Shown: positions 1-7,901 of the stretch, piece after piece | Position numbering within the stretch: position 1 is the first letter of the stretch | Layout: each line of letters opens with the position of its first letter | Origin: CAZAJS01 sp964485635 | GTDB taxonomy: Bacteria > Pseudomonadota > Gammaproteobacteria > Francisellales > Francisellaceae | Direction of reading: 5' to 3' | NCBI GenBank assembly: GCA_964485635.1 | Contig: CAZAJS010000025.1 | Coordinates: 1 to 16,324 of the forward strand | Length of the DNA: 16,324 bases | Translations under genes and position numbers: made by a program | The notes under the pieces: generated by a model | Database searches by the model: none | Told to the model about the DNA's origin: nothing | What the model saw: only the letters and a program-made list of their open reading frames with translations

Positions 1-771
1 GTCAATTAAATCAAGAATATCTTGGCCCGTTGCACCACCAGCATTAATAATCACACCACCATGTTTCGGTGAAATTTGTGCCCCGCCAATACGATATCCT
101 TTCAAGCCCAATGATTGAACCATTTCACCAACACTAATATGATAATCTGGACGTTTAAAAACACTCCCTGCGCTAGGATCATAAGGCAAACGTGCTTTAC
201 GCTGAGCCATAATCTCTGCCATTTTGTCATAGATACACGCTTGATTCGCCGGGACAAGCTGTAATTGAACCTCTAGAACAATATAATCAGCTTGTTGAAA
301 CATACTATACCGATAACCATAATGAATCTGTTGGTTAGCACGTGTTTCAATACATTGACGTTGGCAATCATAAAATGTCACCATATCAACGACATTATAA
401 ATTTGATCACCATAAGCCCCAGTATTCATAATCATTGCTCCGCCAATGCTCGCGGGAATATCATAAAATGTTTCTAATCCAGAAAGCCCATGGCGATAAG
501 CTAATCGAGCCAATGTTTCAAGCCGAACACCTGCTTGCGCTATTATTTGATTCCCTTGAATTTTTACATCAGCAAAGTTATCACTAAAAATCATAAAAGC
601 ACGCTGATCATAATGTGTTTGTTTTAAAATCACATTACTCCCATTTCCTAATACAATAATATCTGGATGCTTTTTGACAATCCTTTGCACTTGTTGAATA
701 TTATCAGGGAAATAAACCGTCTTTGCCGTTGCATCAATTTGATAAGTATTATAAGGCTTTAAAGAAACCAT
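1..771 (-). CDS. murB: UDP-N-acetylenolpyruvoylglucosamine reductase MurB, type II, 3' end off the window
   Basis: Second step of UDP-MurNAc synthesis: FAD- and NADPH-dependent reduction of enolpyruvyl-UDP-GlcNAc in the cytoplasm. I translated 257 codons on the minus strand; no stop is reached before base 1, so roughly the last 40-50 residues are missing. Visible motifs: the FAD-binding LGNGSN (residues 41-46), DIPASIGGAMIMNTGAYG (104-121), YGYRYSMFQ (151-159), SAGSVFKRP (200-208) with the likely proton-donor Ser203, and LKGYRIGGAQISPKHGG (223-239). The compact C-terminal half and SAGSVFKRP, in place of the E. coli form AGSFFKNP, mark the type II enzyme. The ATG at 771 is preceded by AGAGAGG four bases upstream, inside the 9-base gap after murA, so it is cotranscribed with murA. 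The closest style is Firmicutes-like, which is an inference from remembered motifs. Confidence 0.93.
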   Translation of the reverse strand, partial: MVSLKPYNTYQIDATAKTVYFPDNIQQVQRIVKKHPDIIVLGNGSNVILKQTHYDQRAFMIFSDNFADVKIQGNQIIAQAGVRLETLARLAYRHGLSGLETFYDIPASIGGAMIMNTGAYGDQIYNVVDMVTFYDCQRQCIETRANQQIHYGYRYSMFQQADYIVLEVQLQLVPANQACIYDKMAEIMAQRKARLPYDPSAGSVFKRPDYHISVGEMVQSLGLKGYRIGGAQISPKHGGVIINAGGATGQDILDLID

Positions 772-780
772 TCAACCTCT

Positions 781-2067
781 CTAATCATCTTTATCTAACA
801 ACATAAAATGTTGCATTGTTGTCAATAAATGGTTATAACCTCTGAAAATTTGTCGAGCATGAGTTACTTGACTGGTTGCTTCCACTAATGAGCCAGCCAT
901 CAAACAAGCCATCCCTGCACGTAAATCATGACTTTGCATATGTGCAGCAGCTAACTGAGTTGTCTTTAAAGGACGAATATAAATCGTTTGCTCATTGACC
1001 TGTGCCGGAAACCCCATTTTTTTCAATTCATCAATATACTTTACCCGCTCTGGATAAACGGTATCTTGAATATAACTTGGGGTATTCGCTTGACTTAACA
1101 TTACGGCATAAATCGGCTGTAAATCCGTTGGAAAAGCTGGATAAGGGGCGGCCTGAATCTTAATACCTTGGAGTGATGTTTGTTGACCATCACAAAAAAG
1201 CGACTGTTTGATCGGATCATATCGCCAACGACCCCCGGCTTGGCTCAAAACATTTAATGGACCTTGAATGGGTGTTAAGTCATCAATACCTTCAATGGTC
1301 ACCAAACAACGATGCAAATAAGCAAAAGCAGCAAAAGTCATGGTTTGAATGCGATCATACATAATGGGGAACGAGATGCCTTTGAGTTGGTTCACGCCAA
1401 CGACTTGAACCCATCGGTTTGCCGTGCTGACCTGAATTTGTGCACCACACTGCTGTAAGTATTCAATGACACTCATAACTTCTGGTTCAATTGCAATATT
1501 CGTCAATGTAACCGTTGCCTGACCAATGGTACTATATAAAAGTAAATTAATTGTTGCCCCCACTGAAGGGCAGCGTAACCGATAGGTTGCATCCTGATCT
1601 TGTTGGTGTGTTACACGAATTGTATCCTGTTGAACACAAACCTCCGCCCCTAACGCATCAAGACCATCTAAATGGATATCAAATGGACGTCGGTCACTAA
1701 AAGCACACCCGCCTGGATAACCAATGGTTAATGTCCCAACCTGTTTAACTAAACTACCTAAAAGCATTAATGAACAACGTGTCTGACGCGTTAGACTTAA
1801 TGGTATATCTAATCCGTGTCGATCCATTGTAGGCTTTTGAATCACGACCTTTTCATCTGCCTCATCTACCTGCGTTGTAGCCCCTAAGTAAGTCAAAATA
1901 TTGTTCGCACCGTGAAAATCATCAAGTGCAGTAGGAACATTTGTCAATTCAGTTGCATCGTTTGGCAACAAAGTGGCAAACATTAAATGCAAAAGCGCAT
2001 TTTTCGCCCCAGAAGCTCGCACTGTCACAGAATGGTCAATTACTTTTTTTGCCACATATAATTTCAT
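781..2067 (-). CDS. murA: UDP-N-acetylglucosamine 1-carboxyvinyltransferase MurA (divergent)
   Basis: First committed step of peptidoglycan precursor synthesis: transfer of enolpyruvate from PEP to UDP-GlcNAc. The protein is 428 residues from the ATG at 2067 (E. coli MurA is 419). Conserved elements in order: SGAKNA (19-24) with Lys22 and Asn23, TRQTRCSLMLLG (93-104) with an active-site Arg, PGGC (118-121) with the PEP-binding Cys121, SVGATINL (168-175), YDRIQT (237-242), YPAFPTDLQ (309-317) with the catalytic Asp314, YPERVKYIDELKKMG (338-352), DLRAG (381-385) and FRGY (408-411). It is divergent: the loop after Cys121 carries one extra residue compared with E. coli. No Shine-Dalgarno lies before the ATG, and the open frame continues upstream through seven codons into the N gap and der. 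murB follows after 9 bases, which supports a peptidoglycan role; a paralogue with altered substrate is the alternative. Confidence 0.88.
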   Translation of the reverse strand: MKLYVAKKVIDHSVTVRASGAKNALLHLMFATLLPNDATELTNVPTALDDFHGANNILTYLGATTQVDEADEKVVIQKPTMDRHGLDIPLSLTRQTRCSLMLLGSLVKQVGTLTIGYPGGCAFSDRRPFDIHLDGLDALGAEVCVQQDTIRVTHQQDQDATYRLRCPSVGATINLLLYSTIGQATVTLTNIAIEPEVMSVIEYLQQCGAQIQVSTANRWVQVVGVNQLKGISFPIMYDRIQTMTFAAFAYLHRCLVTIEGIDDLTPIQGPLNVLSQAGGRWRYDPIKQSLFCDGQQTSLQGIKIQAAPYPAFPTDLQPIYAVMLSQANTPSYIQDTVYPERVKYIDELKKMGFPAQVNEQTIYIRPLKTTQLAAAHMQSHDLRAGMACLMAGSLVEATSQVTHARQIFRGYNHLLTTMQHFMLLDKDD

Positions 2068-3465
2068 AGTCAATCTAGCATTACGCCCCNNNNNNNNNNT
2101 TTCTGGCTGTTTGAATACCACTCGAATGGGTGTACCAACTAATTCAAATGCCTGTCGAAAATAATTTTCTAAATAACGTTTATAAGCAGCTGGGAGTTTA
2201 TCAACTTGATTGCCATGAATCACAATCAATGGCGGGTTATGACCACCGGCATGAGCATATTTTAATTTAATACGTTGCTGTCCTGAGCGTGGTGGAGGAT
2301 GGCCTTGTGTAGCTAGCTTAAGTACCGCTGTCAACTGATTCGTCGACATTTTTTTCATCGCACTTTGATAAGCCGCTTGAATTGATCTAAATACATGACC
2401 AACATTTGTTCCATGTAATGCTGAGATAAAGTGAATATCGACAAACCCATCAATAAATGTCAAACGACGTTTGATATCTGACTTAATCTGTTGGCGTTGA
2501 TCAATCGATAATCCATCCCATTTATTAATTGCCACCACCATTGAACGACCGGCTTCTAATGCAAAACCAATTAAATGCAAATCTTGATCTGTTAGCCCCA
2601 TTTGCGCATCAACCACAATGACCACAACATGGCTTGATTCAATGGTCTCTAAGGTTTTGACAACCGAGAATTTTTCTAAAGCTTCTTTGACACGTTTACG
2701 ACGACGAATCCCTGCTGTATCAACAATGGTATAATCTTGTTGATCACGACAAAAGCGCATCTCAATACTATCTAAGGTTGTCCCTGGCATATCATAAACA
2801 ACCACACGATCTTCACCCATAATGCGATTCACTAATGTTGATTTACCAACATTCGGTCGTCCAACAATTGAAAATCGAATCCCTTGGTTCGGATTTAATA
2901 AAGCTTGTGATGGATCCGATTGGTCTGTATTTTGATCTGACAAAGCCTCTCGGTAAGACAATAATGTTTCACTCAGCAAATGATGAATCCCTCGGCGATG
3001 GGCAGCGGCAATACCATAAACATGGGCAAAACCAAGTTGGTAAAATTCACTGACTGCCACGTCTGGATCTAAACCATCCGTTTTATTGACAACAATATAC
3101 ACAGGTTTACTCGTCTGGCGTAGCTGTTGGGCAATTGCTTGATCAGTGACAGTCACCCCCTGTCGGGCATCAACCATAAAAAATAACAAGTCTGCCTCAT
3201 CAATCGCAATGGCAGTCTGATCAGCCATAGCACTTTCAACACCGGCTTTCTGATCTGTCAATCCGCCAGTATCAATAACCAAATAAGGTTGATCCTGATA
3301 GCTAGCTCGACTATATTGCCGATCTCGCGTTACACCTGGAGCATCGTAGACCAAAGCACGACGTGTTTTGGTCATTACATTAAATAAAGAAGATTTACCG
3401 ACATTAGGTTGCCCGATTAAAGCAATTACTGGCGTTTTTTTCACAATTAATATCTCTTTTGACAT
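2068..3465 (-). CDS. der: Ribosome-assembly double GTPase Der (EngA), 3' end unresolved at the gap
   Basis: Essential tandem-GTPase that acts in 50S subunit maturation. About 466 residues are visible before the murA Met (E. coli Der is 490). G domain 1: GQPNVGKSS (18-26), DTGG (65-68), NKTD (127-130). G domain 2: GRPNVGKST (202-210), DTAG (249-252), NKWD (314-317), SAL (348-350). The C-terminal KH-like domain (about 370-455) contains KLKYAHAGG and ends GTPIRVVFKQPE just before ten N. The first base of the interrupted codon is A, as expected for the Asn of the usual ENP(F/Y) tail, and GRNARLT follows the gap. The start at 3465 has AAGG seven bases upstream and gives about ten residues before the first G domain. 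The 3' boundary given here is simply the base before the murA ATG; no stop codon is visible in this frame. It lies 51 bases after the RND transporter gene. Confidence 0.92.
2090..2099. other. Assembly gap (ten N)
   Basis: Ten consecutive undetermined bases join two sequence blocks at the 3' end of der, 22 bases before the murA ATG. Ten is a common default spacer, so the true distance is unknown. If it is exactly ten, the last Der codons and murA lie in one open frame. In the other two frames stops occur after the gap, at 2083-2081 (TAA) and 2072-2070 (TGA). Confidence 0.98.
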
Positions 3466-3516
3466 GGGGCCTTAATATTTGTTGTTGATCATTCTAAACA
3501 AAAATACCTTACGTTG

Positions 3517-6500
3517 CTAGTCCTCTTTAGGCGCTTGCAGCGCTTTATTTGCAGCCAGAATCTTTTGCTTTTTATGATCAAGAGGCGATAATAACACATA
3601 AGCCACTGGAACAATTAATAATGAAAACACGGTTCCAAAGATCAATCCACCCACAATTGTCCACCCGACCATATTATTTGCCACATTGCCTGGTCCAATT
3701 TTCAATGCTAAAGGTAAAGAGCCTAACACCATGGCGGAAGTTGTCATTAAAATTGGGCGCAACCGCGTTACTGCTCCCTGTTTGACAGCATCAAACAAAC
3801 TCACGCCTTCTGTGAATTGTTGATTGGCAAACTGTGTAATCAAAATTCCATGCTTACTAATGAGTCCAACTAACGTGATCAAGCCAATATTGGTAAATAA
3901 GTTTAATGTCCCTCCCGTCAACCATAATGTCAATAAAGCCCCTACGAGTGATAAAGGCACAGTCAAAAGAATGATAAAAGGATCAACAAAACTTTCAAAT
4001 TGCGCGGCTAAAATAAAATAAATAAAAATCATGGCTAAGCCAAATAAAATTCCCATGGTCCCGCTAGAGTCGACAAAAGATTTCAAGCGCCCCCCATAAT
4101 CGATGGATACTCTTAATGCGCCATCATTATCAGCCTTTTGATCCACTGATTGCTTAATATCAGGCAATTGTTCAATGATTTGGTTCAAACTATACCCGGG
4201 GGATAAATAAGCTGTAACAATCGCTGTATTCATCTTATCAACACGATTGATTGAGCTTTGCTTAACTTCAGGGGTGAGTGTCACTAAATTTGATAATGGA
4301 ATCATGGTTTGACTACCATCCGGTGCTTTACCGGGCACATAAATTTTTGTCAAGCCAGAAAAAGCACTTAAGTCTTGTAAATTCATTTGAACCTTAACAC
4401 GGTAGATACTATTATCTGATAAAACATTGGTAACTTTAGCACCACTCATCATCATGCTAAAGGTATCTGCCACTTGCTGTAAACTGACATCAAATGCACC
4501 GGCAAGTTGACGATTAAATGAAACATTATAAGCTAAATCATCAAATTTTAAAGAATTCCTAACATTCTCAACGCCCGGATATTCGGATAACTGCTGTGCA
4601 AATTCCGATGCGTAATTCGCCAACTCTTTTGGGTCAGCAATGGAGTTTAGATACAACATTACCGGGCTACTGTTATCTGAATCACTTCCATAACTCACCG
4701 GATCTGGAACACTATAACTGACTTTAACTCCAGGTAATTGTTGACTTTCTTGATATAAATCTTGCGCAACTTGCATGGCAGATGTCTGTCTTTTTGAACC
4801 CCAGGGCTTTAATGTCAAGTAATTATGTCCATACCCATCTTCAATTAAAGCAGCATTCGTCTGGATCGATTCATTTTTTTGCAAAATATCTTGATTTAAT
4901 AAATCCATATAATATTGAGTATAATCTAATGAAGCACTTGGCGGTGTTGAAATATCACTTTCAATATAACCAGTATCTTCTTTAGGGATAAAATCTTGTG
5001 GCAAAATATGATAAAACACATACCCAATGCCAAGTAAAATAAATAGCCCCCCAATCACCCAATAACGAACACGCAAAATACGATCTAAAAAACGTTGATA
5101 ACCGGCATCTAAGTGGACAAACACACGATCGACCCAGCGAGATAGTTTCGTTGACTTTTGATGCGATGATAAAATAAAAGCACACATCATCGGCGATAAG
5201 GTTAATGCAACAAAGCCAGATATTAAAACTGCCCCAGCTAATGTAAAAGCAAACTCTTGAAATATAACGGCAGTGAACCCTTGCGTAAATGCTAATGGAA
5301 TATAAACGGCAACCAAGGTGATGGTCATGGCAATAATTGCGAAACCAATCTCAGCACTGCCTCTTAAAGCCGCATCTTTCGGTTTCATCCCATTTTCAAT
5401 ATGTCGATGAATATTTTCAAGAACAACAATTGCGTCATCGACAACTAATCCAATGGCTAGAATAATTGCTAGCAATGTCACCACATTAATCGAAGCGCCA
5501 AATGCCGCCATAATCCCAAAAACACCGATCACACAAACCGGAATCGTGATAATAGGGATTAATGCGGCTCGGATACTGCCTAAAAAAATAAACACTACAA
5601 GTAGAACTAAAAAAATCGCCTCAATTAAAGTCTCATAACTCTCATCAATCGAGTTTAATAAAAACTGTGATTGATCATATGTTACACTCGCGTGCATGGT
5701 TGATGGCAATTGTGATTTGACCTGATCAAGTACTTGCTTCGCTTGATCAGCCACATCAATCGGATTCGCCGTATTAGATGGGGCAATTTGCATCTGAATC
5801 CCATTGACACCATTAATTTTCATTGGTGCATCTTGTAAGCTATAACTCCCTAACTTAACTGTGGCAACATTTTTTAAGCGAACAAAGTTGCTGCCTTGTT
5901 GTTTCACAATCATATTGGCAAACTGTTTAGGCGTTTGTAAGGTCGTGGCTGACATGATTGAGTAGCTTCTATTTTGCCCACGAATGCTACCACCAGAAAA
6001 AGAAATATTATTGGACTTTAATGCTGATTTTATATCACCCGCCGTTACACCGAGTCCTGCCATTCGAACGGGATCTAGCCAAATGCGCATTGCATAAGTA
6101 CTCGCCCCTTGAATCGAAATCCATCCTAACCCTGGAATGGTTTGAAATTTTGGATAAATATTTTTTTTGATAAAATCTCGAATTTCAGCAGGCGATTTAT
6201 CCGGATCTTTAAACGCAATATTCAATGCCGGTTGCACACCATAACCTTTACTCACAGAAGGCTCATCAATATCATCCGGCAGCTTATCCCCCCGAATTGA
6301 GTCAATACTATTACGAATATCCCCCATTACTTGGGTCATATCCGTATCTGGTGTGAATTGTAATGTAATCCTTGAGTAACCATAGCCACTTTTAGAACGC
6401 ATTTGTGTTACATTATCGACATTCAGCAAAACATTTTCTAATGGAATGGTCACACTTTGCATCATCAAATCGGGTGACGCGCCTGAATAGTAAACTTTTA

Positions 6501-6639
6501 CATTCGCAACATTATCAGTTGTTTTAGGAAAATAGCGCATTTCAATCGCTGAATAAGACACTAAACCAATTAAAATGACTAATGCATTTAAGACTGCTGC
6601 AAAAACGGGACGATTAATGCAAATATTTGATAGTTTCAT
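3517..6639 (-). CDS. RND efflux transporter, HAE-1 type, inner-membrane pump
   Basis: Proton-driven multidrug exporter of the AcrB/MexF superfamily, working as a trimer with a periplasmic adaptor and an outer-membrane channel. At 1040 residues it has the usual full length. An N-terminal membrane helix (about 12-32) ends at the FP motif of MRYFPKT. A first periplasmic porter region (about 35-335) follows, then the first helix bundle with AIGLVVDDAIVVLENIHRH (395-413), whose Asp401-Asp402 match the proton-relay pair of AcrB. After LPQDFIPKEDTGYIE comes the second periplasmic region, then a second bundle with GLISKHGILI holding Lys929, equivalent to AcrB Lys940. The adaptor gene ends 11 bases upstream, so the two form an operon. 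No outer-membrane channel gene and no regulator lie in the window, so TolC or a similar protein must come from elsewhere. The substrate cannot be inferred. Confidence 0.94.
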   Translation of the reverse strand: MKLSNICINRPVFAAVLNALVILIGLVSYSAIEMRYFPKTTDNVANVKVYYSGASPDLMMQSVTIPLENVLLNVDNVTQMRSKSGYGYSRITLQFTPDTDMTQVMGDIRNSIDSIRGDKLPDDIDEPSVSKGYGVQPALNIAFKDPDKSPAEIRDFIKKNIYPKFQTIPGLGWISIQGASTYAMRIWLDPVRMAGLGVTAGDIKSALKSNNISFSGGSIRGQNRSYSIMSATTLQTPKQFANMIVKQQGSNFVRLKNVATVKLGSYSLQDAPMKINGVNGIQMQIAPSNTANPIDVADQAKQVLDQVKSQLPSTMHASVTYDQSQFLLNSIDESYETLIEAIFLVLLVVFIFLGSIRAALIPIITIPVCVIGVFGIMAAFGASINVVTLLAIILAIGLVVDDAIVVLENIHRHIENGMKPKDAALRGSAEIGFAIIAMTITLVAVYIPLAFTQGFTAVIFQEFAFTLAGAVLISGFVALTLSPMMCAFILSSHQKSTKLSRWVDRVFVHLDAGYQRFLDRILRVRYWVIGGLFILLGIGYVFYHILPQDFIPKEDTGYIESDISTPPSASLDYTQYYMDLLNQDILQKNESIQTNAALIEDGYGHNYLTLKPWGSKRQTSAMQVAQDLYQESQQLPGVKVSYSVPDPVSYGSDSDNSSPVMLYLNSIADPKELANYASEFAQQLSEYPGVENVRNSLKFDDLAYNVSFNRQLAGAFDVSLQQVADTFSMMMSGAKVTNVLSDNSIYRVKVQMNLQDLSAFSGLTKIYVPGKAPDGSQTMIPLSNLVTLTPEVKQSSINRVDKMNTAIVTAYLSPGYSLNQIIEQLPDIKQSVDQKADNDGALRVSIDYGGRLKSFVDSSGTMGILFGLAMIFIYFILAAQFESFVDPFIILLTVPLSLVGALLTLWLTGGTLNLFTNIGLITLVGLISKHGILITQFANQQFTEGVSLFDAVKQGAVTRLRPILMTTSAMVLGSLPLALKIGPGNVANNMVGWTIVGGLIFGTVFSLLIVPVAYVLLSPLDHKKQKILAANKALQAPKED

Positions 6640-6650
6640 TGTATCAGCCG

Positions 6651-7754
6651 TTATTTAGAATCATTGTTTAAAAATTGCCAATCAAAATGACCAATCGCAT
6701 CGGCCGGTGGTGGTGGAATATTGGATGCTTTAACTTTTTGCCCACTATGCAATTTAAAACCACCCGTTGTTACAATTGAATCACCTGGCTTTAAGCCCTC
6801 ATTGACTTGAACATAACTTCCAACGACTTGACCAATATCAATTTTTGTTTTTTTAACATGATGATCTTTTGTCACTTGATAAACATACGGACCATCTTGT
6901 TCCATTTGTAATGCTGTATCAGGAATCACCAAAAATGACCGATCACCCGATAATTGCAGTTTCACAGTCACAAACATACCAGGAGATAATTTAAAATCTT
7001 GGTTCTCCACAGATGCTTCCATGGAGAGTGTTCCAGTTGCACTTTCAACCGTTGGCGCAATGTAGGAAACTTTACCATCAAATTCATTTTTAGGGTAAGC
7101 TCGAGCATCAACTGTTACAGGATTACCAACCTTAACTTGGGATTTTAAATCTTCAGGAATAGAAAAATTCACTTTTAAAGGGGCTTGCTGTGTTAATGCT
7201 ACAACATCATCACCTTGGCTGACATAGGCCCCGACATCATAGTTAAATGACCCAAGAACCCCTGTGAATGGTGCCGTAATTTGCTCATTGCGCATAATCA
7301 CTTTTTGCTTTTCAACCGCCGCTTTTGCTTTTTCTAAACTTGCTTGTTTTTGATCAACTTCTTCTTGAGAAACAGCTCCTGTATCAACTAAACGTTTAAC
7401 ACGACGATAGGTTTGTTCGGCTAAATTCTGCTCGGCTTTTAATGATCTTAAGGTTGCTTGGCTTTCAGCTGAATTTAATTCTGCGACAACTTCGCCTTTA
7501 AGCACTTTATCCCCATTGCCATACAATTTTTTTTCTAAACGACCGCTACTATTAAAACTTAAGTGAACTTCTTGATCTGCTCTAACGTAACCAAATACAG
7601 TCACAACTTTTGGCATACTAACCTTTTCTACCTGGCTGATATTAACCGCTACAATTGACTCATTTGAAGCTGCATGTGCCAAATGAGTTGCAAATCCAAA
7701 TGCAATTACGCCAAGGATCAGAATACGCCAAAACCTAAACTGCTTACTTTTCAT
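6651..7754 (-). CDS. RND pump periplasmic adaptor (membrane-fusion protein)
   Basis: Adaptor that bridges the RND pump and an outer-membrane channel, of the AcrA/MexE/HlyD-like family. The protein is 367 residues, typical for the family. Residues 1-28 form a signal peptide (positive KSKQFRFWR, hydrophobic core, AHA cleavage-like end) with no lipobox Cys, so it is probably not a lipoprotein. Domains in order: lipoyl half-motif around SFNSSGRLEKKLYGNGDKV (66-84), an alpha-hairpin coiled coil rich in Ala, Glu, Gln and Lys (about 98-155), the returning lipoyl half ITAPFTGVLGSF (159-170), a beta-barrel (about 190-270) and a membrane-proximal domain ending near HSGQKVK. The TAA stop is 11 bases from the transporter start. 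It diverges from ribF across a short shared promoter region. Confidence 0.93.
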   Translation of the reverse strand: MKSKQFRFWRILILGVIAFGFATHLAHAASNESIVAVNISQVEKVSMPKVVTVFGYVRADQEVHLSFNSSGRLEKKLYGNGDKVLKGEVVAELNSAESQATLRSLKAEQNLAEQTYRRVKRLVDTGAVSQEEVDQKQASLEKAKAAVEKQKVIMRNEQITAPFTGVLGSFNYDVGAYVSQGDDVVALTQQAPLKVNFSIPEDLKSQVKVGNPVTVDARAYPKNEFDGKVSYIAPTVESATGTLSMEASVENQDFKLSPGMFVTVKLQLSGDRSFLVIPDTALQMEQDGPYVYQVTKDHHVKKTKIDIGQVVGSYVQVNEGLKPGDSIVTTGGFKLHSGQKVKASNIPPPPADAIGHFDWQFLNNDSK

Positions 7755-7789
7755 ATGATAATGCTTTAACCTAATGAATATTTAGCCTA

Positions 7790-7798
7790 ATCTTACCA
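7790..7798 (-). promoter_or_regulatory. Candidate extended -10 promoter for the RND operon
   Basis: On the minus strand TGG-TAAGAT reads as an extended -10 (TGn plus a 4/6 hexamer) about 35 bases upstream of the adaptor ATG. A TTGTTT about 19 bases upstream could be a weak -35. No clear operator is seen; this is a pattern match only. Confidence 0.3.
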
Positions 7799-7838
7799 TA
7801 GATATTAAAATAAAAAACAAGCATTTTACCGATGTTGT

Positions 7839-7867
7839 TTGAAATTATAAACGCTTTATATCATAAT
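7839..7867 (+). promoter_or_regulatory. Candidate sigma-70 promoter for ribF-ileS-lspA
   Basis: TTGAAA (7839-7844) and CATAAT (7862-7867) are separated by 17 bases, predicting a start near 7874. That would leave only about four bases before the ATG at 7878 but about 28 before the ATG at 7902, which favours the latter as the ribF start. A short inverted repeat TCATA/TATGA (7861-7877) overlaps the -10. The leader is far too short for an FMN riboswitch. Confidence 0.45.
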
Positions 7868-7901
7868 AACGATATGAATGACTCTTGTGATTATACTGTT
7901 T

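Noticed and set aside
7878..7901. Upstream ATG at 7878 as ribF start
   Set aside because: It adds eight hydrophobic residues not expected in RibF and would lie about four bases from the predicted transcription start; the ATG at 7902 fits family length better, though neither has a clear ribosome-binding site.
7839..7901. FMN riboswitch upstream of ribF
   Set aside because: The predicted leader is under 30 bases and shows none of the conserved riboswitch helices.
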